61,599 bases of DNA from Thermoflexales bacterium (GTDB lineage: Bacteria > Chloroflexota > Anaerolineae > J036 > Brachytrichaceae). Below, in pieces: positions 16,302 to 26,096 of the stretch (position 1 is the stretch's first letter; each line of letters opens with the position of its first letter). The stretch lies in the NCBI GenBank assembly GCA_025057935.1, contig JANWUW010000087.1, forward strand, positions 1 through 61,599. Reading direction: 5' to 3'. A model generated the notes under the pieces. The model was not told where the DNA came from. It saw nothing but the letters and a program-made list of their open reading frames with translations, and searched no databases. The translations under genes and the position numbers were made by a program.

Positions 16302-17454
16302 AAACGCGGATGTCAAGCACGACACGCTCGAAATATCCTTGAGCTTGGTTGCCAATACGCCCAAAGCTGAGCTCCCTCACTGCCACCTCTGCACGCAGGG
16401 AACCAATAGAAATGTTGAAGGTCATGCCTGCTTCAGCAAGCACTGGTGTGCCGACCTCGCTCATCTTCGCATATATTGCGGAGTTGTGAAAGGCGAACGG
16501 GGTGAGCAACACGTGTGTGACGCTGCGCATGGCGATTTTCTCGAAAAGACTCACTGAAAGCGCAATCACTTGGGAAGGGCTGGCAAGCCCGAAGCGATCG
16601 CCGATGCTCACCGTGCACTCGCCGAGCAGCTCGCCGCTATCCGCGAGCACCTCAAAGGCTTCTTCGAAGGTCTCGTCGCCGTGAAGATAAGTGCTCGTGA
16701 AGTGCTGCAGAGGGCGAGCGGTCATCGAAGGCGTTGAAGGCGCGCGTGGCGCATTCTCTTCGGCGGTAAATGAGAACTCGGAGGTCGGCGGCGCGGCGGA
16801 GGGTGTTTGGACTGCGGAAGACTGTAGCGCGGAGGGCACAGCGGACGATGCAGCAGACACGCCTGCGGATGGTCCTACTGTAGCCACTGCAGCCGCGGCA
16901 GCAGAAGAGATCGCCGCGCCTTGAAGCAGGCGCAGCGCCACTAGCGCCGCGATGAGGATGACCAACGTGAGCGCCGCGCCGGCTACGCGCACGGTTTGGC
17001 GAGGTTGGGCGGGCGCAATGCTTGGGGGTTGAGCGCTCTCCAGAGCCATGAGCAGCGCTTGCGTGTTCGCTGCATCGGCAAAAAGCAGCCGCCCAACCAT
17101 TTGGGCGGATTCGCGGTCGGCGACGGCTTTTGTGCTGCGCACGATCTCGCGCGCCTCGTCGAGCGAGACATCGCCACTGCTCACGCCGAGCAATGCGAGT
17201 GCCTCCTGCAGCGCCAAATTGTCACCGCCCATCTCGACGAAGCGCCGTGCCACGTAAGCCACGTAGAGGTCGCGATATTGTGCGCTTTCAAGTTTTGGGT
17301 CGAACTTCAGGTATGATGGTGGTGCGTCGCGCAGAATGAGCGTTGCAGGCACCCACGCGTAGAAGAGGTAGCCAACAAAGGTAGTGCCCACCATCGCTCC
17401 CAGCAGAAACGCAAGCAACAGCATCAAGCGCGGGAGGAGAGAGAGATGCTTCAT
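16288..17454 (-). CDS. Two-pass membrane protein of unknown function
   Basis: 388 residues; no family recognised. A hydrophobic helix at about 8-33 is followed by a soluble helical region of about 110 residues, a second transmembrane helix near 155-178 (TLVILIAALVALRLL), an Ala/Ser/Pro-rich linker of about 70 residues, and a C-terminal domain of about 150 residues with alternating beta-like strands (DETFEEAFEVL, LLGECTVSIGDRFG, YFERVVLDIRVF). The layout suggests a membrane-anchored extracytoplasmic or cytoplasmic beta domain. ATG 17454 was preferred because a TAGAAT box lies 10 nt upstream and the hydrophobic N-terminus begins there. Confidence 0.7.
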   Translation of the reverse strand: MKHLSLLPRLMLLLAFLLGAMVGTTFVGYLFYAWVPATLILRDAPPSYLKFDPKLESAQYRDLYVAYVARRFVEMGGDNLALQEALALLGVSSGDVSLDEAREIVRSTKAVADRESAQMVGRLLFADAANTQALLMALESAQPPSIAPAQPRQTVRVAGAALTLVILIAALVALRLLQGAAISSAAAAAVATVGPSAGVSAASSAVPSALQSSAVQTPSAAPPTSEFSFTAEENAPRAPSTPSMTARPLQHFTSTYLHGDETFEEAFEVLADSGELLGECTVSIGDRFGLASPSQVIALSVSLFEKIAMRSVTHVLLTPFAFHNSAIYAKMSEVGTPVLAEAGMTFNISIGSLRAEVAVRELSFGRIGNQAQGYFERVVLDIRVFTSA

Positions 17455-17464
17455 CTCGCACGGG

Positions 17465-17470
17465 ATTCTA
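17465..17470 (-). promoter_or_regulatory. -10-like TAGAAT, 10 nt before ATG 17454
   Basis: Minus-strand TAGAAT ends 10 nt before the start of the two-pass membrane protein. No Shine-Dalgarno motif is present in the gap. On the opposite strand a TACACT at 17517-17522 stands 10 nt before the cca start, so both divergent genes have the same close spacing with separate boxes. Confidence 0.42.
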
Positions 17471-17532
17471 CCGAGGCGAGTCTTGGTTGCAACCTCAATA
17501 GGCACAGCAAATCGCCTACACTTGCTAGTGTG

Positions 17533-19011
17533 ATGACCGCTGAGCCGCTTTCGGCGATTGCCGCTTTGCTCGCGCACCCGCTCGTAGCACGCGTGCGTGC
17601 CCTTGCGGAGGCGCGGCGCACAGCTGTGCTGCTTGTTGGCGGTGCTGTGCGCGATGCGATCCTCGGCCGCGAAGTGCACGACTTCGACTTTGCTGTGCAA
17701 GGAGGCGCAGTGCGCCTCGCGCGCGCAGTTGCTGATGCGTTGGAGGCGCACTTCTACGTGCTCGACGCAGAACGCGACATTGGGCGCGTGTTAATCCCAG
17801 CGCGCCCAGGCGAGCCGCAGGTGACGCTAGACTTTGCAGCGTGCGTTGGCAGCAGTTGGGCAGAGGATCAACGTGCGCGTGATTTCACAGTGAACGCGAT
17901 TGGCGTTGAGCTGAGCAGCGGCGCGTTGGTGGATGCCACGGGCGGCCTACGCGATCTGCGCGAGGGGATGTTACGGTTGACGCACCCTGCTGCTGTGCGT
18001 GCCGATCCAGTGCGCGCCTTGCGCGGTGTGCGCCTGAGCCACGCGCTGAACTTGCGCCTTGACGAAGAGACCGCTCGGCAGCTCTCGGCTGCGCGCGCTT
18101 GGCTCATGCAGCCTAGCGCAGAGCGCCTGCGCGACGAGCTTTTCGAGATGCTCAAGCTGCCGCGCGCTTCAGCCGCTATCCGCATGCTGGACGATTTGGG
18201 GTTGCTCGAGGTGTTGCTGCCGGAGGTGCGCTTGCTTTGTGAGCAGCCTCAAGCCCCGCACTATGCCTTCAACGTGCTTGCGCATAGCCTGCATGCGCTG
18301 GCTGCGCTGGACGAAGAGGGATATGCTTTGTTGCATGCTGATCGTGAGACGCGCACAGCCTTGGAAGCGCCGAGCGCGGAGGCGCGCACTTGGTTGAGTC
18401 TGCTGCGCTTCGCCGCGCTGATGCACGACTGCGGCAAGCCAGAAGTTGCCCAGCAGGACGGGGAGGGGCGATGGCGCTTCCCGGGTCACGCCGAGCGCAG
18501 TGCTGAGCGTGCTGCTCAACGCGCGCGTGCCCTACGACTCAGCGCCCACGAGATCGCTTGGCTGCGCACCTGCATCGCGCATCACACGCGGCTGAACGAG
18601 ATAGCCGCGGCGCCTGCCCTGCCTTCCGATCGGGTTGTGTATCGCTTGCTCAAAGACCTAGGCGAGGTGACGCCAGCGGCGGCTCTCCTTGTCGTAGCAG
18701 ATTGCTGGGCGCGGCGTGCTGAGACGACCTCAGAAAATCCCTGCGAGGCGCAGTGCACCTTCGCACAACAGCTCACGCGGGCGTACTTCCAGCGCTGGCT
18801 CCCCCTGCAGGCGAATCCGCCGCTGGTGAACGGTCACGACTTGCTAGCGCTTGGCGTGCCGCACGGCCCACGCATTGGTGAAATCCTAGAGGCAGTGCGC
18901 GAAGCGCGATTTTGCGGCGAGGTGCAAACGCGCGAGGAGGCACTGGCGCTTGCCGAGCATCTGGCGGTGCTCCTAGCAGGACGAATGGGCGCTACCTCAA
19001 CTCAAGCTTAA
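17533..19011 (+). CDS. cca: CCA tRNA nucleotidyltransferase / poly(A) polymerase family with HD domain
   Basis: 492-residue class II nucleotidyltransferase that builds or repairs the 3' CCA of tRNA. The head has GGAVRDAILGREVHDFDFAV, with the metal-binding D-x-D, then RDFTVNAIG and DPVRALRGVR. The C-terminal half is an HD phosphohydrolase domain (LMHDCGKPEV, HAERSAERAAQRA, CIAHHTRL), which in related enzymes has 2',3'-cyclic phosphodiesterase or phosphatase activity. ATG 17533 fits the family start and has a TACACT box 10 nt upstream. The 3' end overlaps the convergent membrane glycosyltransferase by 20 nt. Confidence 0.9.
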   Translation: MTAEPLSAIAALLAHPLVARVRALAEARRTAVLLVGGAVRDAILGREVHDFDFAVQGGAVRLARAVADALEAHFYVLDAERDIGRVLIPARPGEPQVTLDFAACVGSSWAEDQRARDFTVNAIGVELSSGALVDATGGLRDLREGMLRLTHPAAVRADPVRALRGVRLSHALNLRLDEETARQLSAARAWLMQPSAERLRDELFEMLKLPRASAAIRMLDDLGLLEVLLPEVRLLCEQPQAPHYAFNVLAHSLHALAALDEEGYALLHADRETRTALEAPSAEARTWLSLLRFAALMHDCGKPEVAQQDGEGRWRFPGHAERSAERAAQRARALRLSAHEIAWLRTCIAHHTRLNEIAAAPALPSDRVVYRLLKDLGEVTPAAALLVVADCWARRAETTSENPCEAQCTFAQQLTRAYFQRWLPLQANPPLVNGHDLLALGVPHGPRIGEILEAVREARFCGEVQTREEALALAEHLAVLLAGRMGATSTQA

Positions 19012-21196
19012 ACGTAAGACCGTCACCTACAAGGCGCGTGCCGCGGAAGACGGGGAGCCGCTCGATGCTCTCAGCGTCATACATGCCCAGCCGCACGGTG
19101 TATTGACCCGCTGGCAGGAAAGCCAGCTTGTTGCTTTCCACAACGACAGCGTCCGGCACAACATCCCCTACTTGCCACACCGAGGTGGGATAGCAGCCTT
19201 GCCTTGGTGGTTGATCGTGCTGAGCCTGCAGTCTTCCTTGCGCATCGAGGACGTGCACAAAGACGGTGTAAGCACGCGTCGGCTGTTTGTGCGCTCTCCA
19301 TGTCGGCTGCACGATGAGGCTCTCGCCGCGATTGAGCACGCGGGGGAGATCGACTGCGACTAGCTCGATGCTGTTGCCCAAGCGCGCCAGAGCCGGTTGA
19401 AGCCAGAAGCTCAATCGCTGAGTCCACTGCTGCGACACCGGCACATTGCCAATGCGATTGCCAGTGTTCGGCAACTCTCCCTCAACGCGCCACGGTAGGA
19501 ATGCATTGGTTTGCTGGTCGAAAAAGTTCATGCTCAGATAAACGAGAGCTGGGTAGTCTCCACGGTGGAGCTGAACGCGGTAAGTGTCGGCAAAAATCAT
19601 TCCTGGAACGAGGCGCCAAGTTGGCAACGTGTTGTTGCCCAAGCTCTGGCGATGACGCACTTGCATGGAATCGCCTCGGCAGTTGAATACGTCGAGTTGA
19701 ACGCCGTAGCCCCGCTCCGTTGGGCGGAGAACTTGCCAAAACACCTCGATAGCTACAGCGCTGCCTGCCTCCACGCGCTTGGTCAAAGTGCGGTAGCCTA
19801 GCATACGCAGCGCATCGCCAAAGACAAGGTTGGTGGAAATCTCTACGCGTTCGAGGACTGTCTCAAGTGTGAGCGGAGTAGGGATAGTGTACGCAGGCTG
19901 CAAAACCAACCACGGCGAAAGCAAGCTGACGAAGGGCAATCCACTGAAGAGACTGGTAGCTAGGATGCTCAATGCGCCGTTAAGCCTGCGAAGCACTTCA
20001 AAAGCCGCTGCCGACCACGCGGCAACACCTGCCAATGCTGGCAGGAAGAAACGTCCGCTCAGCAAGGAGGGTTCATCCGTGCTCACAGCACGCGCGATCG
20101 GCGCCGCAGCCACACACAGGCAGATCCATCCTGCAAGCACTAAGAGCAGCCGTAGCTCTTTGCGCCCCATCCCAGCAAAGCCGAGTAGGAAAACTAATGC
20201 GCCTGAGACAGCCGCTAGCACCAACCAACTCTCAGGCGGCTGCAAGGTTCCCCAGCTATAGGCCGCGAAAAAAGAGGTATAGCTTAGCCACGCTCCTCGC
20301 AAGATCACACTCAACGCTCGCTCGGCGAGAGGCGCTAGCAATCGCGAGGCTAGAGGCGATGACTCCGTAGACAAGCTAGGAAGCTGCACTTCCTCTACTC
20401 TGCGCACCATGCGCGCCTCGAATGAAACAGTGCCCATGCCAATGACGAGAGCTGTTACTAACAGGAGCACTGCTGGGGCAAGCCACTGCCTGCGAGATAG
20501 GCTGTGAAGCAGCGCAACCCCAAGCCCAGCGATCACAAACGCGACTCCATTTGCCTTAACCCAAGTGGAAAGCCCTGTTAGGAGACCAACCAGCGCCCAG
20601 TCTAGAGCTTGTGCGTGCTGACGGCTAAGCGCACGCGCTATTGCCCAAAAACTAGCAGCCCCCATGACTGTCATGCCTACGTCGTTGGAGATCGTGCCGC
20701 TTTGGAAGAGGTGCTGAGGCCAGAAGGCGTAGAAGAAGGCAGCGATGAGCGCCATGCGGGAGGCTCGTCGTGTCAGAAGCTTCACTGCTTCAAAGACAAG
20801 GACCACCCCTGCCATGCTCATAACCAGCGAGGCAAGTCGCCCCAGCCTAAGTGCAAGCGCAGTGCCAGACCATGGGAAGCGATCCTCTGGTGTTGGCACC
20901 ACCCATGTCTTGCCGCCAGCCGTAAAGACTGGCTGCAGCTCATCATCGCTGGGAACCAAGATCATGGGCAAGGCGACGAGGATGTAATACAGTGGCGGCT
21001 GATGCGTCTCATCAAATGGAGCGAGCTTGGTTCCAAGCGGAGGGAGCTGACGGTGGGTAGCAATGTAACGCGCGTAAGCGTAGTGACCCGTCTCGTCAAA
21101 GGCTTCCCAAAGGGGAACGTTGAGCGAGAAGAAGACACCCAATGCAAAGCGCGCGGCAAGAATGACAGCCAGTGCTAGGCGCGGCGATTGTCTCAT
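18992..21196 (-). CDS. Large GT-C-like membrane protein (DUF2142-like) with C-terminal beta module
   Basis: 734 residues. The N-terminal 480 residues hold about a dozen transmembrane helices with a post-helix-1 acidic motif (WEAFDETGHYAYARY) and FDETHQPPLYYIL, matching the 1372-2652 protein. The C-terminal 240 residues are soluble: a first beta domain (VQLDVFNC, RVQLHRGDYPALVYLSMNFFD) and a second one (YTVFVHVLDAQG, VWQVGDVVPD, VRLGMYDAE) that closely resembles the end of the 12843-14726 protein. The ATG lies 6 nt after the stop of the ABC permease gene upstream, so read-through from the importer operon is likely. A role in cell-surface sugar transfer is inferred. Confidence 0.75.
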   Translation of the reverse strand: MRQSPRLALAVILAARFALGVFFSLNVPLWEAFDETGHYAYARYIATHRQLPPLGTKLAPFDETHQPPLYYILVALPMILVPSDDELQPVFTAGGKTWVVPTPEDRFPWSGTALALRLGRLASLVMSMAGVVLVFEAVKLLTRRASRMALIAAFFYAFWPQHLFQSGTISNDVGMTVMGAASFWAIARALSRQHAQALDWALVGLLTGLSTWVKANGVAFVIAGLGVALLHSLSRRQWLAPAVLLLVTALVIGMGTVSFEARMVRRVEEVQLPSLSTESSPLASRLLAPLAERALSVILRGAWLSYTSFFAAYSWGTLQPPESWLVLAAVSGALVFLLGFAGMGRKELRLLLVLAGWICLCVAAAPIARAVSTDEPSLLSGRFFLPALAGVAAWSAAAFEVLRRLNGALSILATSLFSGLPFVSLLSPWLVLQPAYTIPTPLTLETVLERVEISTNLVFGDALRMLGYRTLTKRVEAGSAVAIEVFWQVLRPTERGYGVQLDVFNCRGDSMQVRHRQSLGNNTLPTWRLVPGMIFADTYRVQLHRGDYPALVYLSMNFFDQQTNAFLPWRVEGELPNTGNRIGNVPVSQQWTQRLSFWLQPALARLGNSIELVAVDLPRVLNRGESLIVQPTWRAHKQPTRAYTVFVHVLDAQGRLQAQHDQPPRQGCYPTSVWQVGDVVPDAVVVESNKLAFLPAGQYTVRLGMYDAESIERLPVFRGTRLVGDGLTFKLELR

Positions 21197-21202
21197 CTTC
21201 CA

Positions 21203-22123
21203 CTACTTCACGTACGGCATACCCAGCGCTGCTGGGGGTGTGCTGCGTCGCACAACGCCTGCGAGCGTGATGATCGTCAGCACATAGGGCAGCGTTGAGA
21301 TGAGCTGATAGGGCAACGGGACGCCGAACATCTGGAACTGACCTGCCAGCGCTTGTGGCACGGTAAACAGCATCGCTGCCAGCAGCGCTGGAAGTGGCGT
21401 CCAGTTACCGAAGATCATTGCAGCTAGGCCGATGAACCCTTGACCGCTGGTCATGAGCGGCGTGAAGCTAGAGACGGTGTGCAGCGTGAAAAACGCACCG
21501 CCTAAGCCAGCCATCACCCCGCCGATCATCACGTTCAAGTAGCGCATGCGGTTGACCGCAATGCCGGCAGTGTCGGCAGCGCGCGGCAGCTCACCGACGG
21601 CGCGCGTGCGCAAGCCCCACGTGGTGCGGAAGAGCACGAACGTGGAGAGCGCGATCATCGCTAGCATCACCCACGTCAACAGCGGTTGGTTGCCGAGCAG
21701 TGGAATGTCGCGCACGATCGGCATGTTCATGTTGGGCAAGTATGGCGCCGACTCCTGCGCGCCCAGCACGCGGAACAAGAAGCCCGTAATGCCCGCAGCG
21801 AAGATGTTCAATACCGTGCCGCTCACCACTTGGTTAGTGCGGTAGCGAATCGAGATCACGCCGTGAAGCAGCGACAACACCACTGCCGAAAGCACACCTG
21901 CGAGCAACCCCAGCCACGGCGAGTTGAAGAGCACCGCGGCTTTGTAGCACACGTAGGCGCTGATGAGCATCATGCCCTCGAGCGCGATGTTGATCACCCC
22001 TGAGCGCTCAGAGAAGATGCCGCCCAGCGCAGCGAACACAATCGGCGTCGAAGCACGCAGCGCCGTCGCCAAAAGGAACAAGTAGTCCACGCGCAGCAGG
22101 ACCTCAACGATGGACTCAATCAT
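21203..22123 (-). CDS. BMP-type ABC importer permease 2 (NupQ-like)
   Basis: 306-residue inner-membrane permease of the branched-chain-amino-acid/ribose superfamily subgroup that pairs with BMP-lipoproteins, typically nucleoside importers. About nine hydrophobic helices; the diagnostic segment is FSERSGVINIALEGMML near residues 38-54. ATG 22123 overlaps the stop of the first permease gene (ATGA at 22123-22120); the open frame to 22171 lies inside that gene. It is the last importer gene of the operon, followed after 6 nt by a membrane glycosyltransferase gene. Confidence 0.9.
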   Translation of the reverse strand: MIESIVEVLLRVDYLFLLATALRASTPIVFAALGGIFSERSGVINIALEGMMLISAYVCYKAAVLFNSPWLGLLAGVLSAVVLSLLHGVISIRYRTNQVVSGTVLNIFAAGITGFLFRVLGAQESAPYLPNMNMPIVRDIPLLGNQPLLTWVMLAMIALSTFVLFRTTWGLRTRAVGELPRAADTAGIAVNRMRYLNVMIGGVMAGLGGAFFTLHTVSSFTPLMTSGQGFIGLAAMIFGNWTPLPALLAAMLFTVPQALAGQFQMFGVPLPYQLISTLPYVLTIITLAGVVRRSTPPAALGMPYVK

Positions 22124-23220
22124 GCTTCCATCTCCTCGCGACGCGCGCGGCGGGGCAACCAGCGTGCCCACCAGTTCACAAGCACGTCGCGCGCAATGCC
22201 CGGCGCAGCGACGAAGACGATGATGAAGGCCTGCACCACGGCGATGATGTAGTTCGAGACGCCCGCGCTGAACTGCATATATCCAGCGCCGTTCGCCAAT
22301 GCGCCGAAGAGCAGCGCGGCGAGCGCGATCCCAATCGGGTTGCCTTGCCCTAACAGCGCCACTGCGATGCTGTCGAAGCCGTAGCCAACGGTGAATTCTG
22401 TGGGCAGGTAGCGGTACAGCGCGAGCACCTCAACAGCGCCTGCCAACCCGCACAGCGCGCCGCTCAACGCCATGGTGATCAAGTAGGTCTGATTAACGTT
22501 GATCCCGGCATAGCGCGCGGCGTGGCGGTTCTCGCCTACGAGGCGGATGCGCAACCCGAGCGCGGAGCGGTTCATGAGGAAGTGATAGCCCACGGCAGCG
22601 GCTATGGCGAGGAACAGCCCCCAATGCAATCGCTCGGGCGGCGGCAGCAACGCGGGCAACACAGCACTCGGCTCAATGTCTGGTGTGCGCGGTGCGGTGC
22701 CAGTGTGGCGCAGCGGTCCGTTCACCATGTAGTTAACCACGGCGTAAGCGATGTAGTTCAGCATGATCGTGGTCACTACTTCTGGCGCATCGCGCGTGGC
22801 TTTCAGCCAGCCGGCAATGCTCGCCCACAGCGTGCCCGCCACCACGCCCGCAGCCAGCGCAAGCGGCAAGTGGATGAACCAAGGCAGCCCTTTGACCAGA
22901 AAGCCGACCGAGACGCTTGCCAGCGCGCCCATGTAAAGTTGCCCCTCGGCTCCGATGTTGAACAACCCGGCAGCGAAGCCGAGGGAGATGCCCAGCGCGA
23001 GCAGCAGGTAGGGCGTGGCAGAGACCAGCGTCTCGAAGAACGCTGTGGGGCGCGTGGCGGTGCCAGGGCGCAGAAACGCGCCTTGCACCAACGCCGAGTA
23101 AGCAGCAATAGGGTCTGAGCCAGTGATCACCATCACCAGCCCAGCGAGCAGCAGCGCCAGCACTACGGAAGCGATCGCAGGCAAGGCGCTGCTAAACCAG
23201 AACAGGCGTCGCGCGCTCAT
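22120..23220 (-). CDS. BMP-type ABC importer permease 1 (NupP-like)
   Basis: 366-residue permease with about nine to ten membrane helices. The conserved segment GFAAGLFNIGAEGQLYMGA (about residues 80-98) is the counterpart of the INIALEG motif in its partner, and together they form the heterodimeric membrane pore. The start ATG overlaps the ATPase stop (ATGA at 23220-23217), and the end overlaps the next permease, so the three genes are translationally chained. A short basic tail ends the protein. Confidence 0.9.
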   Translation of the reverse strand: MSARRLFWFSSALPAIASVVLALLLAGLVMVITGSDPIAAYSALVQGAFLRPGTATRPTAFFETLVSATPYLLLALGISLGFAAGLFNIGAEGQLYMGALASVSVGFLVKGLPWFIHLPLALAAGVVAGTLWASIAGWLKATRDAPEVVTTIMLNYIAYAVVNYMVNGPLRHTGTAPRTPDIEPSAVLPALLPPPERLHWGLFLAIAAAVGYHFLMNRSALGLRIRLVGENRHAARYAGINVNQTYLITMALSGALCGLAGAVEVLALYRYLPTEFTVGYGFDSIAVALLGQGNPIGIALAALLFGALANGAGYMQFSAGVSNYIIAVVQAFIIVFVAAPGIARDVLVNWWARWLPRRARREEMEA

Positions 23221-24740
23221 GCGTGCGCCTCCCCAACGCGCCCCATCATCAGCAACCCGATCTCTTCGCGGGTTGCAGTGCGCGCGTCGCGTTCGCCGAC
23301 GATGTGTCCCTTAAACATGACGAGGATGCGATCGCTTAGTGACATGATTTCGTCTAGCTCTGCAGAAACGAGGAGCACAGCGGCTCCTTCATCGCGCGCT
23401 TGCACGATGCGTTTGTGAATGAACTCGATGGAGCCGACGTCCACGCCGCGCGTCGGCTGCGCCGCCACCAGCAACCGAAGCGGTCGTGATAGCTCGCGCG
23501 CCACTACGGATTTCTGTTGATTGCCGCCAGAGAGCGCAGCGATTGGCACCAGCTCGTGTGGCGCGCGGATGTCGAATTCGCGGATCAAGCGTCGCGCGTG
23601 CTCGCGGATCGTCGTCCAGCGCAGCAAGCCGCGCTGTGCAAACGGCGGCTGATGGAACGTGGAAAGGGTGAGATTCACTGCCAAGGGCTGCTGCGCCACC
23701 ATGCCGTACTTGTGTCGATCTTCGGGGATGTGCGACATGCCTGCGTCTATGGCAGCGCGCGGTAGCGCGTGGGGCAGCGGTTGACCGCAAAGCAACACCG
23801 ATCCATGCACAGGCGCGCGCAAGCCGGTGATCGCCTCGACAAGTTCAGATTGACCATTGCCCTCGACGCCAGCAATGCCAACGATCTCGCCAGCGCGCAC
23901 ATCGAACGAAACCCCATCGACGGCTACAGCGCGGCGGTCGCTCATCACGCGCAAATCACGCACGCTGAGCACCACTTCGCCGGGTTGTGCAGGTCGCTTC
24001 TCGACTTGCAGCATCACTGGGCGCCCAACCATCATTGAGGCAAGCTTGGCTTCATCCGCCTCCGCCGGCGTGGTCGAGCCGACCACGCGCCCTTGGCGCA
24101 GCACAGTGATGCGGTCGGCGATTGCCATGACTTCCTTGAGTTTGTGCGAGATGAAGATGATGGACACCCCGCGCTGCACCATGGTGCGCAGCGTCTCGAA
24201 CAGCCGCTCAACTTCTAGCGGAGTCAGCACTGCGGTCGGCTCGTCGAGGATCAACACTTGAGCGTTGCGATACAACGCCTTGATGATCTCCACGCGCTGC
24301 TGCACGCCGACTGGCAGTTCGCGTACCAGCGCATCGGGATCTACCTCCAGCCCGTAGTCTTGGGCGATCTGAAGAATGCGCTGGCGCGGTGTGGCGAGGT
24401 CGAGCACGCCAAGGTGCGCCGTCTCAGCACCGAGGATCACGTTCTCCGTAACGCTCAACGTGGGCACCAGTGTGAAGTGTTGATGCACCATGCCGATCCC
24501 TAACGCGATGGCGTCCTTGGGGCTGTGAATTGTGACGCGCCGCCCATTCAACCAAATTTCGCCCTCGTCTGGCTGATACAAGCCGTAGAAGATGTTCATC
24601 AGCGTAGTTTTGCCGGCGCCGTTTTCGCCGAGCAAAGCGTGAATTTCGCCGCGCTTAAGGTCGAAGCAGATGCGGTCGTTCGCCAAGACACCCGGGAAGC
24701 GCTTGGTGATATTGCGCATCTGCAGGATGGGTTCGCTCAT
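23217..24740 (-). CDS. BMP-type ABC importer ATPase (two nucleotide-binding domains)
   Basis: 507 residues with two fused ABC domains, as in NupO/RbsA-type ATPases. Domain 1 has Walker [10 protein letters not shown] (38-46), a degenerate signature ([11 protein letters not shown]) and Walker [13 protein letters not shown]. Domain 2 has a Walker-A-like [14 protein letters not shown], signature [15 protein letters not shown] and AAQPTRGVD in place of a normal Walker B, so one site is probably degenerate. ATG 24740 has a good Shine-Dalgarno sequence (TAGGAGGAGC) directly upstream; the frame extension to 24767 falls in the terminator-like hairpin and was rejected. Confidence 0.93.
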   Translation of the reverse strand: MSEPILQMRNITKRFPGVLANDRICFDLKRGEIHALLGENGAGKTTLMNIFYGLYQPDEGEIWLNGRRVTIHSPKDAIALGIGMVHQHFTLVPTLSVTENVILGAETAHLGVLDLATPRQRILQIAQDYGLEVDPDALVRELPVGVQQRVEIIKALYRNAQVLILDEPTAVLTPLEVERLFETLRTMVQRGVSIIFISHKLKEVMAIADRITVLRQGRVVGSTTPAEADEAKLASMMVGRPVMLQVEKRPAQPGEVVLSVRDLRVMSDRRAVAVDGVSFDVRAGEIVGIAGVEGNGQSELVEAITGLRAPVHGSVLLCGQPLPHALPRAAIDAGMSHIPEDRHKYGMVAQQPLAVNLTLSTFHQPPFAQRGLLRWTTIREHARRLIREFDIRAPHELVPIAALSGGNQQKSVVARELSRPLRLLVAAQPTRGVDVGSIEFIHKRIVQARDEGAAVLLVSAELDEIMSLSDRILVMFKGHIVGERDARTATREEIGLLMMGRVGEAHA

Positions 24741-24763
24741 GCTCCTCCTAGGCGAGACAAAAT

Positions 24764-24804
24764 GCAAGCCTCCCCTGAGCCGCGTGGCAGAAAGGGAGGC
24801 TTGC
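24764..24804 (-). terminator. Terminator/attenuator-like hairpin between binding-protein and ATPase genes
   Basis: An exact 11-bp inverted repeat (arms 24794-24804 and 24764-24774, 19-nt loop) starts 27 nt after the BMP-lipoprotein stop. On the minus strand the stem is followed by ATTTTGT. Partial termination here would let the binding protein outnumber the membrane components. Confidence 0.7.
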
Positions 24805-24830
24805 TGTCCAGGGCTAAGCCAAAGTGCGGA

Positions 24831-25922
24831 TCACTCGCACGGGTTGGCGACGCCCTCCAAGCCAGTCTTGATCGTGCCGTTCTTCAAGCCCGTGATCACC
24901 TCTTGGAGCTTGTCGCGCACCGACTGCGGCACCTGATCCTCGAGCTCATGGAAGGGCGCGAGCCCGATGCCGTCGTTGGTGATGTCGAAGATACGGTTAC
25001 CGCCTTGAAAGTTGCCTTCCACCACGCTCTTCACGGCGAGGTAGGTAGCTTGGTCCACGCGCTTCATCGCGCTGGTGAGGAGAATCTTGCGCACGTTCTC
25101 AGAGAGCGTGTAGTACTGGTCTTGGTCCACGCCGATGCCGAGAACACCCTGCGCCTTGGCGATCTCTTCCAGCCCACCGTTGCCTGTAGTGCCGCCGGCG
25201 CTGAAGATGACGTCGGCGCCTTCGTTCATTTGGTCACGCGCGCGCGCTGCGCCCCATTGTGGGTTGTTGAACGGGGTGCCGTCGGCAGGGCCTTGGTAAA
25301 CGCCGAGGATGCGCGCGTTCGGGTTCACAAACTTCACGCCGTTCTCGTAGCCCTTGCGGAAGCGGCACACTGGCGGGATCGCCAAACCGTACACGCCGCC
25401 GACGATATTGCTCTTGGTCATCAAGCCAGCGACCACGCCGGCGAGGAAGCCAGATTGGTCTTCGGCGAAGAGCAAACCCATCACGTTCTTGGGCGCCTTC
25501 TCATCGAAGTAACCGACATCCACAATGGCGAACTTCTGATCGGGGTACATCTCAGCCGCCTTGCGGGTGTCGTCGCCCATCAGAAAGCCGACGGTAATGA
25601 TCAGGTCGTATCCCTCGTTGACGAAGGTCTGAATGTTCTTGATGTAGTCTGTGGGCTGTTTGGACTCAATGGCTTTCGCTTCAACGCCGAAGTCGCGCAC
25701 GGCGCGCTGCACGCCCTCCCACGCGCTGGCATTGAAGCTGCGGTCATCCAGCGAGCCCACGTCAGTGACTAGACCGACCTTGATTTTCTTAGCTGGTTGT
25801 GCAGGTTGCTCGGGTTGTGCAGGGGGTTGCGGCTGTGCTGGTGCCGAGGGTGTAGGCACGGTGCATGCCGCCAACACGACAGCCGAAGCTGCTAGCAGAT
25901 TCAATGCCTTAAACATCTTCAT
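24831..25922 (-). CDS. BMP-family ABC substrate-binding lipoprotein
   Basis: 363-residue solute receptor of the basic membrane protein (Med/PnrA-like) family, usually binding purine nucleosides. A signal peptide ends in the lipobox LAAC with C20, followed by a Pro/Gln/Ala-rich tether of about 25 residues. The mature domain begins KIKVGLVTDVGSLDDRSFN and contains GFLMGDDTRKAAE, FAEDQSGFLAGVVAG and FSAGGTTGNGG, as in PnrA relatives. It is the first gene of the importer operon and is followed by a hairpin that may lower expression of the remainder. A purine nucleoside ligand is inferred from the family, not shown. Confidence 0.92.
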   Translation of the reverse strand: MKMFKALNLLAASAVVLAACTVPTPSAPAQPQPPAQPEQPAQPAKKIKVGLVTDVGSLDDRSFNASAWEGVQRAVRDFGVEAKAIESKQPTDYIKNIQTFVNEGYDLIITVGFLMGDDTRKAAEMYPDQKFAIVDVGYFDEKAPKNVMGLLFAEDQSGFLAGVVAGLMTKSNIVGGVYGLAIPPVCRFRKGYENGVKFVNPNARILGVYQGPADGTPFNNPQWGAARARDQMNEGADVIFSAGGTTGNGGLEEIAKAQGVLGIGVDQDQYYTLSENVRKILLTSAMKRVDQATYLAVKSVVEGNFQGGNRIFDITNDGIGLAPFHELEDQVPQSVRDKLQEVITGLKNGTIKTGLEGVANPCE

Positions 25923-25978
25923 GGTGGCTAACCTCTTTTTTCCTGCAACGGGTGTTGAGCGCTTTGCTACTGCAGGCG

Positions 25979-25984
25979 ATTATA
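25979..25984 (-). promoter_or_regulatory. Consensus -10 TATAAT for the BMP importer operon
   Basis: A perfect TATAAT lies on the minus strand 56 nt before the lipoprotein ATG, leaving a leader of about 50 nt with a purine-rich Shine-Dalgarno region (GGAAAAAAGAGGTT) close to the start. No strong -35 hexamer was seen 17 nt upstream (CTGCAC). Confidence 0.55.
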
Positions 25985-26096
25985 GCGACAGGCGTTCCGC
26001 TGTGCAGCGTCCATTCGGCAATCGCGGGTTGCCGCACTCTTAGCGCCAAACATGCCACCCGCGGTTGGGAAACCATTGCAAAGCACGAGAAACGCA

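Noticed and set aside
24525-25772. 415-codon plus-strand open frame opposite the importer ATPase and lipoprotein genes
   Set aside because: Antisense to recognised genes and spanning their intergenic hairpin; no protein-like features.
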